DNA of 64,000 nt from the NCBI GenBank assembly GCA_900239685.1, contig OENT01000093.1:158666-222665 (forward strand), given 5' to 3'. Positions 1 through 11,320 of the stretch are shown here, piece by piece. Each line of letters starts with the position of its first letter. Position 1 is the stretch's first letter. A program made the position numbers and the translations under genes. The notes below the pieces were generated by a model. It did no database searches. It was not told where the DNA came from and was given only the letters and a program-made list of their open reading frames with translations. Origin of the DNA: Rotaria macrura (taxonomy: Eukaryota > Rotifera > Eurotatoria > Philodinida > Philodinidae).

Positions 1-557
1 TTCATGTAGTATACAACGGAAACCTTGCTTATATTCGATCTTTATCGGCAACGTCTGTGACAATATTTCATAATATCTAGTTAATGTCTATCATGGACTG
101 CGTCGGAAGTGCAAACCTTTGCACAGTATATTCTTGTTCGTTCCTTCTTACACAACATCTAGTACATGAACACGATAGATTGTTATACAACACTGGAGAG
201 AATAGAACTTCTGTGTTTTTCCAATATTGCATGATTACTATATATTATAAATTAATTATTTAAAAGGAACTTATAATTTGATGGCTGCTTTATGCAATAT
301 GCAACTAGAAATGAAAGTTCATCGCTAAAGTTAAATATCTGCTGAGCTCTGAACATAAAAGTTTGATTGTAGTCTATACAAATAATTGAACGAAATAAAT
401 AATAGCGTCGATAAATACGATGCACAAAATAAATGTACGAACAATTTTTATTAATTATTCAAGAAAAATTTAGATAACGTTGCTACTTTGGATAAGACCT
501 GTAGAGTTACCGAAGACAATTGTGTCTTATGATAATCCAGTAGATAAGTGTTCACAA
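1..557. other. AT-rich stretch, no gene seen
   Basis: No reading frame with splice signals or family resemblance was found on either strand. The only open frame of any length on the plus strand (480-695) runs into the palindromic element that follows and is explained by it. Confidence 0.5.
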
Positions 558-808
558 CCCAGGTCCATCAAAACGGATATCCGTTACGGACCGTTGAGTG
601 TACGCAGTTATACGGACCGTAACATCATTAAAATAGAGCGGTATACGGCCGTATTTTCACAGTATACGATCCTTTATTACTGTGCCCAGAAATAGTACCG
701 TATGCGGAGCCGTATACTGTGAAAATACGGCCGTATACGGGCCAATTTTTATGATGTTACGGTCCGTATAACTGCGTCCACTCAACGGTCCGTATCGTTC
801 GACCTGGG
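558..808. mobile_element. Palindromic MITE-like element, CCCAGGTC ends
   Basis: The left end reads CCCAGGTC and the right end GACCTGGG. The two halves are reverse complements over most of their length: for example GTTACGGACCGTTGAGTG at 582-599 pairs with the reverse complement of 775-792, and the motif TACGGCCGTATTTTCAC occurs in both arms. The element is about 250 bp, has no coding capacity and would fold into one long hairpin. The ends match those of the next element, so the two form one family. No clean target duplication could be read. The superfamily is undetermined. Confidence 0.75.
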
Positions 809-996
809 AAATGAGAGAATCAATACTCGGTATAAATCAAAGTGCAAGATACCTTTCGGATGCTTCAATTTCTTCGACAGTCTGTTGAAAATTTTTAATA
901 GGCTTGAATCGTTTCGATTGATTGATTGATTTAAAATCATATTTTTTCAATTAGAGGACGATGACTAGTCGACTGTGAGAACATAGAAGACAACAA

Positions 997-1769
997 CCCA
1001 AGTCGAACAGAACGATCCGTAAATGGTCGTATACGATGAAAATATGGTCCGTTACGGTATCGTATTATCCCGTTTTAACATGGTCAGTACTACGGTCGTA
1101 TGTTCTATAGAATACGATAGTATTACACTGTCTTTACGAGGATTTTACGGCATATATGTGGTGTCCGTGTATGGCCGTAATACGGGTGATGTTTACACGC
1201 CATAATACGGCTAAAACGGTCGTTTAACCGTGGAATACAAGGGGGAAACGGCGGATTGTTGGGATTGTCAACCACGAAAATCCCAAAAGCCACCAGCAAT
1301 GTCTTGTTATAAATGAAGGAATTTCGAGCTGGAATTTTTATCATATGTAGAGCTCGTGGTTCTTAAAATATCCTAAAAGTTTCAATGTAAACAAATGTTT
1401 CCTTCTTAAGATAATCAACTTTTAAGAAAAACAAATTTTCTGACCATGCTGTTATATATGAGTATTGCTTGCGATCGCACTATCTTCAAGAGAAAACATC
1501 CGTTTACGCTGAAACTTTTAGAATATTCTAAGAACCCCAAGACCTACGTATGATAAAAATTTCAGCTTGAAATTCATTCATTTTCACGAGGAGATTGCTG
1601 GTGAATTTTGGGATTGTCAAAATCCGAAAATCCAAAAGAAATCCAAGCAATCCAAACAAGTCCGACAATCCAAAATCCGCCGTTTCCCCCTCGGTGGAAT
1701 ACGATGTAAAAACGAACGTTTATGATACTGTTAGGTCTAATTATGGTGGTCCGTTTTTGTCGACCTGGG
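997..1769. mobile_element. Second palindromic element of the CCCAGGTC family, interrupted by a nested insertion
   Basis: It starts CCCAAGTCGAACAGAACGA and ends with TCGACCTGGG, the inverse of the start with mismatches. It is rich in TACGGTCGTA-type words in both orientations, as in the 558-808 element. A separate 455-bp element sits inside at 1239-1693. Without that insert and one copy of its target duplication, the host element would be about 310 bp, comparable to its neighbour. No coding capacity. Confidence 0.7.
1239..1693. mobile_element. Nested MITE with 9-bp target-site duplication
   Basis: It is flanked by a perfect 9-bp direct repeat GTGGAATAC (1230-1238 and 1694-1702). The ends are inverted repeats: GGGGGAAACGGCGGATT at 1241-1257 is found reverse-complemented at the right end (to 1690). 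The interior is palindromic too; for example a stretch near 1315-1370 containing TTTTTATCATATGTAG pairs with one near 1500-1570. The 9-bp duplication is what Mutator-like elements typically make, so a MULE-type MITE is the best guess. There is no transposase. Confidence 0.85.
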
Positions 1770-3265
1770 AAGTCATTTTCAATTCGTACTTTCACACTTC
1801 GTATCAATTCTTAAGGATAGGATCTGCTAACTATCTTCGTATATACTCGATTGAAAGATGAAGCTAAGTTTTATGATGAGCCATGTATTTCTTGAAAATA
1901 TCATTATACAACACGTAGGATATAAGAAGTTCGTCTATTGCTTATGGACATTGTCCACATCAAACGACTATCACAAAAAGATAGGAACACTAATGAACGC
2001 TTAGAAAAGTCCTGTGATTAATCGAAAACAAAAGTCATAGTCGATAGAATGATTACGTCAGGTTTATCTCTTCAATCCTAGAATCCAAAAATAAGACGTA
2101 AAACTTATGTAAGTATCATTTAATTATGATTTTCTGCGATATGTACCATTTAATAACTGATTACAAGATATGTTTACTCTGTGACCTTTATCCGTTCGAT
2201 AGGAGAATCAATGATTTCTTTAGATATAGATACTGCCGATCTGATAAATAATACTATATAATTGTTTCATAGATTTAGTATAAATTGCTAATCTCGAAGA
2301 TCGAACAGCAAGTAATATGTCACTTATAAAGTCTAGAACTTGGACCAAAAACATTGATCTAAGGACAGCAAGATGAATTTATAAGACGTCGATGTAAACA
2401 ACAGTTTGTTAGACACATTCCATTGAATCTATATCTAAGCTATTGATGTACGATAGATATCTATTTTCAGTGATATTCATAAGATTTTCAGGTCATCGAA
2501 CATAAAACTTGGAGGAACATGATATCATATGTTCAAGTATTCTTTCTCCGATGATTATGGAATTTAACCGAGCATATAAAAATAGTTTGAGTTTGAGTTT
2601 GAGTGAGAGCATATGTCGAATCTGATGTACTCTATTAATCGAAATCGAAATACTTCTATAAATAATTTCAGATTTTTATATACTACGAATTTTAGGTCAC
2701 ATGACATAATATCCATTAGAAGTATATCGTAGTTGGTTAATCATATACTTCGTACTATTTCATATCGTTCTTTGACATTAATATTTTTCTTCGAGCATTC
2801 GTAATATGTACCTATTACGAATTAATGCATCACTTATCCTATAAATTACACTTGTCCTTCAGTCCCAATCAAACTAAATACTCATATTCAATATTCTATT
2901 GTCTCTTTAAATATTCCTTTTACTCACTATTCGATTCACTATGTTTCGACGTGTTAGTGAACTCCTTCCTTCCAGGTTCCGTTTTCTTGACATTTACTGA
3001 GAAGTACAAATCACAAATAAAAGAAAAATATTTGAAGATAATTCCACATAGACATTTATTGATTTATTTATTCAGCAATAATAAAAGTAACAAGAATGAT
3101 TATGAACGAACAAACTAATTTAATAAGACAACAACAAATCAAAACATACATATACAAACAAAATGATTGGACCTATATTCAGAATAAATTGACACATTGA
3201 TAAACAAATATTCATTGTTACTTATTGCTGGAAACAATGGAAAAACTTTTCTTTAAAATTTATAT
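1770..3265. other. AT-rich intergenic stretch, no gene seen
   Basis: The stretch lies beyond the 3' end of the epimerase-like gene and contains only short AT-rich open frames without splice context. The open frame at 2825-3118 is made of low-complexity Phe/Tyr/Ser/Lys-rich sequence. A short GTTTGA repeat lies near 2584-2603. Confidence 0.45.
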
Positions 3266-6200
3266 TTAATATTCAAATTGCCACCATGTTGTGTGTATAG
3301 CTTGAGATGGATAAGTAATTGAAATCGGACCATACATTGGCTAGAAGAAGTAAAACCGAAACAAATCAATCAATGTGGAATAAAAATCTATATTTAAACG
3401 TCGATATCTCAAGATCATCATTTTTTTAATGAACTGACTCAATCTCTGAGAGAATGGTAGTATTCGAATCATTCTCAGTGCATGCCCATGGCAAAAAAAA
3501 ACAAGGATATATTCACTGCGAAACGCGTTAATGCTGGCCAGCATTAACGCGTTTCGCAGTGTTTTCCATGACGAGAAGCGTATAAAACCCTTTTCCCACT
3601 TACTCAAAGCGCGTTTCGGAACCAGAATTCCAGAATGAAAACGAAAAATGTATCGTCTCGCGGCGTTTTTAACCGGTTTAGAAGCTGCGAAACGCGTTAA
3701 ACCGGCCAGCATTAACGCGTTTTGCAGCATTTAAAAGTAACGTTTTTTTTGCCATGGGTATAATATACGTATTGGTAAAAGAAATGAAACTCTGAGACAA
3801 CTTCAATCAAATAGCATGGAGAATGTGATTTACCGATGCTTGAAAAACAGGTGATTGTTTTGGACTAATACGAATACCATTCATATCATCTCTTGTCGTA
3901 CTACGATTTGATGATCCAACACCAGATGGATCAATGGTAATACCACTATGATCAGCATAAACATTAAGTTTCGTTTTTGTTTCACTTTCTGTTAATCTTT
4001 AAAACAAAAAAAAGAAAAGAAATATTGAGTAGACAAAAAATACGCATTGTTTTTTCGATAGATTATACGTTGCAATAAAATTCTTTCCAATGCCGACTCG
4101 TTCAGGTTTATAAAAATATTTTTTTACATCGGCTAATTCATGAACATTGTGTTCTTGAACTAATTGGTCTTCGGCAATTTTTTCATTACTTTCAATTTTA
4201 ATCGATTCTGATTTACTTATATTTAAATAATGCTAGAGTCAAACAATAGAACAGCAAATAATAACATGTCAACGATCAAAATCAAAGGTATTTTTGTTAC
4301 CGTACCGTACTCAAATCTCCGTAACCACGTAAATTAAAATAAATATTATTTGTTGGGTCAGCAATAATTAGTTCATTCGATTTTGGACTTACAATAGTTT
4401 TCATTGTGAATTCATTTTTATTCGATGTTGAAAATTCATAGATAACTTCAATTAAATCATTGACAAAACGAACACGATTCGGTTTATTCTTATCTGCATA
4501 CATGGACCAAAGTTCATCATCAGACTTTAACAATGACTTGCTCAACAACAATTTATTATTTGTATTCGTTGTGTCGACATCGTCATCGAAATCCAAACGA
4601 ACTGAACCGTAATTATCGCCTTGAACAACAACAGAACGATATTTTAAACCACTAGCTTCCGTATATGGAATATGTATATCATTGATTGAGGCACCTTTAC
4701 GTGACAAAACAACATTTATACCACCTTGTTGATGATGGGATAGAGTAAAATATTTATCATCTATTAATTCATCTAATGGCGTGTAATTATCTCGTAATTT
4801 ATCTGAATACGTTGATTGAAGGAAGCCGTTTCTCGGAGATGGATTATTTATCTAAAGAGAAAACAAACCGTTGTATAGGGTTTGTATTTCTAGGAAAATC
4901 GTATTGTAAAATAAATAATAATGCAGGAAAATATGCTGAATTCTTGTTATTAACTAAGAATACGAAAAATATTCAAAAGTTAATTTAATCTTTTCTGTTT
5001 CACACGGTATGATGATCTTTAATGAAAGTGAATTATCGATCTCACTTATGACAGATAGAAGTTGAACATAACAATGTTTTCAAGACTTTTCTATTATAAT
5101 TTATCTTTTTACAATTAAGGAAAATATTTCTAAGTCAGACAAAACTTCTGATTCAATAGCTAAATGACCTAATCAACATTCATATTTTTGTTTTCAGCAG
5201 CTGTCGAAATTTATATCTTTATGATTAACTGGGACTTTTCAATAGGTGTTGAAGAATTTTGAGCTGAAATTAAGAAGACTTCATAATTCAAATAAGATGA
5301 TGGTGTGAGTGTAATGAAATCTTATCATAGTAAATAAATCCTTTGTAACTTTATAAGTCTTAGTAGGCCATCTCAAATATGACTTTTCTACATATCAATA
5401 ACAAGAATTCATCTAAAATCTTATCGAATGATCGCATCATATTTCTATGGATGAAGTATTAATCATTTCGTGGGAGAGTCTTAAAAATTCATCATGATAT
5501 CTAAAGAAACTTCTTAAGTGTCGGACATTGTTCCTATTCATTTGCATAATCGAAACTTGAATCATTATGATAATCTTCTAATAGAAAAAAACTTCACTGA
5601 AGATTTATGTGAAGAAATTTTTTCCAAGAAGAATTTTCAAAAAGAAGATGACCACTCTGAGTGCTTGATCGAACAAATTTCGTCAAACCTAAACTGATGA
5701 AAGCTACACAGAATTTAGTATGTTCATAATTGTTATAGAATCAAAATTGTACCTTCTGTCTGTGAGAAATTTGATATAACCCAAGAAATTTCGTTTAGAA
5801 GTAATACTTTTATATGTCACTCTAAGAATGGTCAAAAATCTTTTCATGCGTACCCGATTGACCAAAGCTTTCACACATTCATGAAAATGAACGCTTTGTT
5901 TATCATGTCAATTTGACATTTGAGTATTGTATAGCTTCTCGTGTGTAGATATTTTGAAAATGCTCAAAATGAATCATTAAAATGAATAGTCGAACTTTCT
6001 TTTCTAGTCTTACTTTCTCTCATTCTGAAATCATGTATCTTATCAACGAGTGAAGATAAAAGTTTAATCAAAAATCTATTACATTTTCAACGTTCTCAGG
6101 AGATTCATGGTTCTATTCTCAAAACATATCATGTTTAAATGAACAGTGCTTGAACAGATGTTATGCTCAGAGAAATCAATAAATTAAATACACTTCCGAT

Positions 6201-7103
6201 GTCGAACATTATGTGGCCTCGGGGGAGTTCACTTTGCATAGATAGGAATACATCTCTCAAGAATTTCTTAATTTATTCAAAGCACACCTTATCATTATTT
6301 GTAATCTCTTCGGTTAATCACTCATTAATCGCCAATCAACCTTGCAACATATATATAGATTGAAAACATGCATCGATAAGATACTCGTTGTTTCTTTTAA
6401 TCGAAAAATCTACGTCTGGCATTACTATTATTTTATTTAAACAACCGATAGAGAAATAGATAATAGATGACTGTTCTATATATTCTTCTCACACGTTCTT
6501 TAATTACAAACAATGTTTGTCCTTGAAATGGCATTTGTATTGACAAAATACACACATAAATAATTGCTTCGCTCACGAATCCCTTCTCCACACATTGTGT
6601 ATACGTATACACATATATGTGTATATGTTTCTTTTCTTCAATCTCAAACAAACACGAAATGTTTTAAGTGGACTTACTGGTAGATACTTGACAACCATGC
6701 ATAGAATCGCAACTAGAAGTAGTGCAACGCACACTACAGCACAAACAAGAAAGAATTTGTTAACCATTGTACAACATGACTTTTTCTTATCGGGATGTTC
6801 ATAAGCATCATCTATATCCATGGCATGATGTTGATTAAGTTTTAAGCCATTTGAATGTTCATGGCCATTAGTTTTGGCTGTTGCTAAAGCAACATCATGT
6901 GCTTGATAGTTAACATCCATACGAGCTTGAAAATTTCCATCGACATCTGTTTGTTCAACGGTTTCTACTGGATTTTCAACATTGGATTCCTTATCTTGCA
7001 AGACGTCGGATTGAGTTGGTACGAATGGAGTTGATTGAGAGTTTAGTGGACTACCTGATTTTGGACTTATTTGTGATGCCGAAGTTAATACAACGTTGTC
7101 CAT
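3266..7103 (-). CDS. Membrane-anchored aldose-1-epimerase (galactose mutarotase)-like protein, probably inactive
   Basis: Five exons: 7103-6678, 4851-4306, 4232-4069, 3996-3834 and 3340-3266, all GT-AG with closing phases; 457 aa. Residues 1-109 are polar and probably cytosolic. Residues about 117-138 are a single hydrophobic helix following a KKKSCC motif, giving a type II membrane topology. Residues from about 175 follow the mutarotase fold order: KGASINDIHIP (like GATI..I.VP), then IYFNLRG at 312-318 (family NHSYFNLAG), LNVYADHSGITI (family VYTTQPGVQFY) and a C-terminal TTWWQFEY (family TTWFKF). The catalytic positions appear lost. The family TNH motif reads TNN (N311), the LHGG segment is missing, the GFDHNF position reads GIGKNF, and the ETQ glutamate is replaced by a SPKQ segment. 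Function is therefore unknown; a carbohydrate-binding or scaffold role is inference. The start Met has no competing upstream exon. Confidence 0.82.
3485..3758. mobile_element. Intronic palindromic MITE-like element
   Basis: It lies in the last intron (3341-3833) of the epimerase-like gene. The terminal inverted repeats are CCCATGGCAAAAAAAA at 3485-3500 and its exact reverse complement at 3743-3758. Inside are a perfect 48-bp palindrome with no spacer (3514-3561, arms containing GCGAAACGCGTTAATGCTGG) and a second, imperfect palindrome (3684-3728) built from the same words. An open frame on the minus strand (3341-3730) is a by-product of these repeats. Confidence 0.8.
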
Positions 7104-8502
7104 CTTTCTCTTGATAGTGAAAACACAGGAAAAAAATGTCTATATAAAATGATACGAAATGAATGTCTATTTGTATGTGTCTACTTTTATTTCTATCGCC
7201 CGTTTATCCACACTCGTCCGTGTGAACAATAGATATAAAAACGACACGGAGGGATAGAGAGAGAGAGAGAATGAGAACGAATCTCTTTCTCCTTCGGGAA
7301 AGAAGAGAAGGATAAACGGTCAGTCCTTTCAATAGCCTTCTTTACTAGTACGTATGTTTGCATTACAGCTCGAAATAAACGAATGGCATGCTATACAATT
7401 CAGTCTAATCAACGAAACGGAAGACTTGAAAGATGATAGAACGATAGCGGTCAATGTTCATATAGTTGTATATTTTGTTTTTTTGGCTTTCGACTTTTCT
7501 TGATATAAAACGTATGTGTGAATAATTGACAAGTCCATCCAATTATACATATCTATGTGTTTATAATATAAATGCCATTCACTCTATAAAAGAATAACAG
7601 TCAAGTTCAATTAAATGTGTGAAAACGTGTCAAATAGATTGAGCATAATGGCAATAGAGAATTCATTTTCTTTTCATTGAGTAGTGACTGATTTTGGTCG
7701 GAGGGTAGTTGTCACTTCGAAACACGTTTTCATGATCTTGATCGTTTATAATTAGAAAAATACTTGATCACTTGCTGTCAATTATCTGTCTATGTATATG
7801 GATGAGCAAACAAAAAAGACAGCATCTTTTTTCTTCCTTCTATTTTCATGTTTATATCTTGCCGAAATCTTTCAAAAACAAAATAGTGCGATTGCTATCT
7901 TTGAATGACAGAAAGAAAGTATGGTCGGCTATAAGGATTAAGATCACATGCTGCGTCAAGACTATGCCCATATGAATCGAATTGTTTTTCTTTTGAAGTG
8001 TGTCTATTGAGCGGCATGTTGTTTTATTTTTGATTGGTTTTTGAAATTATTGATATATGTGCTGTCATGATGGCAAAGAGTTGTTTGTTTTCAACAGATG
8101 ATTGTCTAATTTCTGTGTTTAAAATAGTGGAAAGAGAAAAAAAGACAATTTCAGTTATTTTGTTTTATAATGATGAGACACACAACAGCTGGGTAGAGAA
8201 CCAGTTGAATCATTTACACACGGAAATATTCGATCAAAGAGTAATTGATGACATATGAAACATGTTGCACCGATATTTTCTCTACTGGTCAACTATTCAT
8301 TGATTTGTTATGAAGACAGTCAATGATGTTGTCTTTCGTAATGGATAGATTGACTGTTTCTCCACGATACTATCTCAGCATAAGACTTTTTCATCACTAT
8401 TTAATTACGAAATGAATAAACATGAATAATATATACATGATACAGAAAGAGAATTTTCAAAGTGTTTATCGGGTCGAGATGTGAGTGGCTCCCCTTCTAC
8501 CN

Positions 8503-8537
<35 letters not shown>

Positions 8538-10104
8538 ATCCCTCCCCCTAATCAAAACAACAATCCACTGATCTATATCTTTCTTCAGTTGAGTCTTTGA
8601 AAACAGCACAATAATTCAATGATATTAGAGTTTGATTCGTCATGGATACAATCATCAATCGATTGAGTAATTTCAATCTATGAACTTGATAATCATTTAT
8701 ACGAAATTAGGATAATGGTAGAAAAAATACGTGTTCAACAATCGCTTGCTTATCAATATAATCGTCAAGGGTGTTCGATACTTTTCAAACATGTTGTTGA
8801 TAGATTTGTGTCATTGAGAGGACGTGTGCGTGTGTTGTATTGATAATATTTTAAACAGTGCGCATCGTTGTTGTGACTATTGTTAATTCTGGATAACGAT
8901 ACAACCAATCAATATGAATTTCTCATCCTCGACACTTACTTGTATACTTCAAGATGAAACAAGCTTTAGTATTTCTTTAAAGGGGTTAATGAACGTACAC
9001 AATCACAAAAGTTAACGCTTCCATTTACAACGATACTGTTTGCATATTTGTCTCATGCATTATTTTTAAAGAAAATTTAAACATAAATCTCCACTTTGTA
9101 TCATAAACTGTATCGAAATTAATTTTCAGTTCACTCCGACTAAATCTAACGTAATACTGCAAAGGGATAGAACACTTCATAGTCAAGTATTCTAGTATCA
9201 CCAAAATGTTGTTAATAGAACATAACAAAGTAATTAGATTATTTTTGTATAACAAAAATAGTAAATGAATGCACAGTCACAGTAGCTTAATTGCCTAGAA
9301 TATGGAAAGATTACATATCATCATGTCATGTAAAATACTACTTAGTTATTACCACAATAAAGAAATACGAGACGTTGAAGTCCAGAAGCATCTTGTTTTC
9401 TAGCAATGAGAATACAACTCCAGAAAGTTATGCTGATGACATGCGATATTTTCTCTGACGAACTTAACCGATTTCTGATATCAAGTAACGTTCTTGTTCT
9501 TGTCAGAAAAAAATGACTCATGTGACGTTCAATGACACTGATCTCTTCAAAAATTCTTTAGTATTTCATTCCATGCAAGTTTTAGAATTTCAAAATTAAT
9601 AATTTCGAAAATAATCATGAAGTTGGCAATAGGGAGAAAAATTTTATCTGTATAGACTTTCGTATCAGCTGGATTGTCAGTAAAGTTCGAAAAATTTGGC
9701 CCAAAATATACCTAATAAGTGATGTGCTACACTACGATGATCATCGTATCAAAGAAAAGTGGAAGAAGTCCTGCATCTTTATGGTGACAATCAAAATTTG
9801 GTTTATTTAGAACATGGCAGTGAAATCTATCCATGTACAGTTTGAACAGATTCCACAATGTGAGTCTCGACAGAATTTATTAGCCTGGCATGATTGTAAT
9901 ATTACACTTTTAAACTTCGATACACTTCGATATACATGAAGTGCAAGATCAGATACTATGAGAATGGCTGTTGGAGCTGAATGTAAAACAATGTGTAAGC
10001 TTTAATTATGAACTTGTTCTTCTTGTACGATCGTACCATGAACTTTTCAAATCAATCTGGAATTATACAGTGCAACTGTCTTCAAGCAGTCATAGTTGCA
10101 GTAT
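7104..10104. other. Intergenic stretch upstream of the epimerase-like gene
   Basis: No supportable gene. A purine-rich GAGAGAGAGAGA tract (about 7256-7270) lies 150-170 bp upstream of the ATG and may be part of the promoter or 5' UTR. The rest is AT-rich with scattered short frames. A poly-C run at 8503-8537 is listed separately. Confidence 0.4.
8503..8537. repeat. Poly-C homopolymer next to an ambiguous base
   Basis: A run of about 35 C residues follows an N at 8502, with more C-rich sequence after it. It may be a genuine homopolymer or a read/assembly artefact. Its exact length should not be trusted. Confidence 0.9.
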
Positions 10105-10720
10105 CCTAGGGTAAACAATCAGACATAAAGACCTGACAAGATTCTGCATCTGATCTTGTAAGATCATAAGAAAAATCGTACACAAAATCGTGGTCTTAGA
10201 AGTCTGACATCAAGTCTTAGTCTAAAATTCTTGATAGATCTTGCTCTTTTGTCAGATCTGATTATAAGATTATAGAAAATCTTATACGATAGAAGATCTT
10301 AGAAGAATCTTACTGTACGAATTGATGTAAGATATCTGAGACCACGATTTTTTGTACGATTTCATCTGATCGTACAAGCCGTAATGTCTGATTTTTTGAC
10401 CTGGAATTATTTTTTACTTTCCCAGGTCGAAAAATCTGACACAAGATCTTATGGAATACATACAAGATCTTGGAATATGGGCGAAATCTTTCAATAATCT
10501 GACAAAAAATCGTCGTCTCTGAGGTCTTGCATAGGATCGGACAGTAAGATTCTTGAAAGATCTTATTAATTTGCAAGATCTTTCAAGAATCTGATTGTGC
10601 CATCTGATACAAGATCTCAGAGACTACGATTTTCGTACGATTTTTTGTCGGATCTTACACAATCATATAAGATGAGATGCAGAATCTTATCAAATCTTAA
10701 CATCTGGTTGTTTGCCCTGG
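10105..10720. mobile_element. 616-bp palindromic element built of GATCTTA-type words
   Basis: The left end CCTAGGGTAAACAATCAGAC and the right end GGTTGTTTGCCCTGG are imperfect inverted repeats. The similarity continues inward: AAGATTCTGCATCTGATCTT on the left corresponds to the reverse complement of 10670-10690. The centre (10399-10434) reads GACCTGG, a short AT spacer, then CCCAGGTC. This could be one large palindrome or two roughly 300-bp elements abutting tail to head. The CCAGG ends resemble those at 558-808. No coding potential. Confidence 0.7.
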
Positions 10721-10871
10721 ATTGCTCTTGAAAGATAAATATAGTAGGACAGAAAGTTTTCCGTCATATAATTTTTCACAATAATCTTAGATTGACAAAA
10801 ATAAAATGAAGTTTTTATAGAATTGTTGAATGTGTGATATTTTGCTCGGACTCTCCCTCCACTAGGGATCC

Positions 10872-11030
10872 ACTGGTGAGAAAACGGTGAATTCGTTAAG
10901 AATACGAAAAACCTACGGTGAAGGTCGGTGCACTAACATGGTTGGATCATGTTAACAGAGAGTCGTCTGAATAATATAAGAAGCCGGTCTTCACCGTAGG
11001 TTATTCATCAGCTTGCCGTCTTTCACCAGT
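10872..11030. mobile_element. Short palindromic MITE-like element
   Basis: About 159 bp. The left arm ACTGGTGAGAAAACGGTGA and the right arm (reverse complement ACTGGTGAAAGACGGCAAG) are inverted, and both arms carry the word ACCTACGGTGAAG. No target duplication was recognised. Confidence 0.65.
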
Positions 11031-11320
11031 CTTAATGGTATACTTGAAAGTGCATCCCTATTAGACACTATGAAATCGGGTTCTCATCTTAATCAAGAAT
11101 AACTGGATAAAAATAACTGTTTACTAGATTACTACATCGATTCGTTTTTAATTCTTATATATTTATGTAATGCATGAAAGTTATTTAAATTTAAATTTAA
11201 ATTAACTGTATTCAACAATTTTCTTATTACCTCTGAGATACAGTGTAAATAATCAAAAAGGAAGAAAGAAAAAAAAACAAGAGGAAAATCTGAAAACATA
11301 GAGAGATGCATTAAAACAAA

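Noticed and set aside
2825-3118. 97-codon plus-strand frame
   Set aside because: AT-driven composition and no supporting signals.
3341-3730. 129-codon minus-strand open frame
   Set aside because: It lies in the last intron of the epimerase-like gene and is produced by the palindromic element; its Arg/Ala-rich repeats mirror the hairpin arms.
10105-10720. Possible CRISPR-like or tandem array of AAGATCTTA words
   Set aside because: The repeats are irregular, occur in both orientations and have no constant spacer; they are explained by the palindrome.
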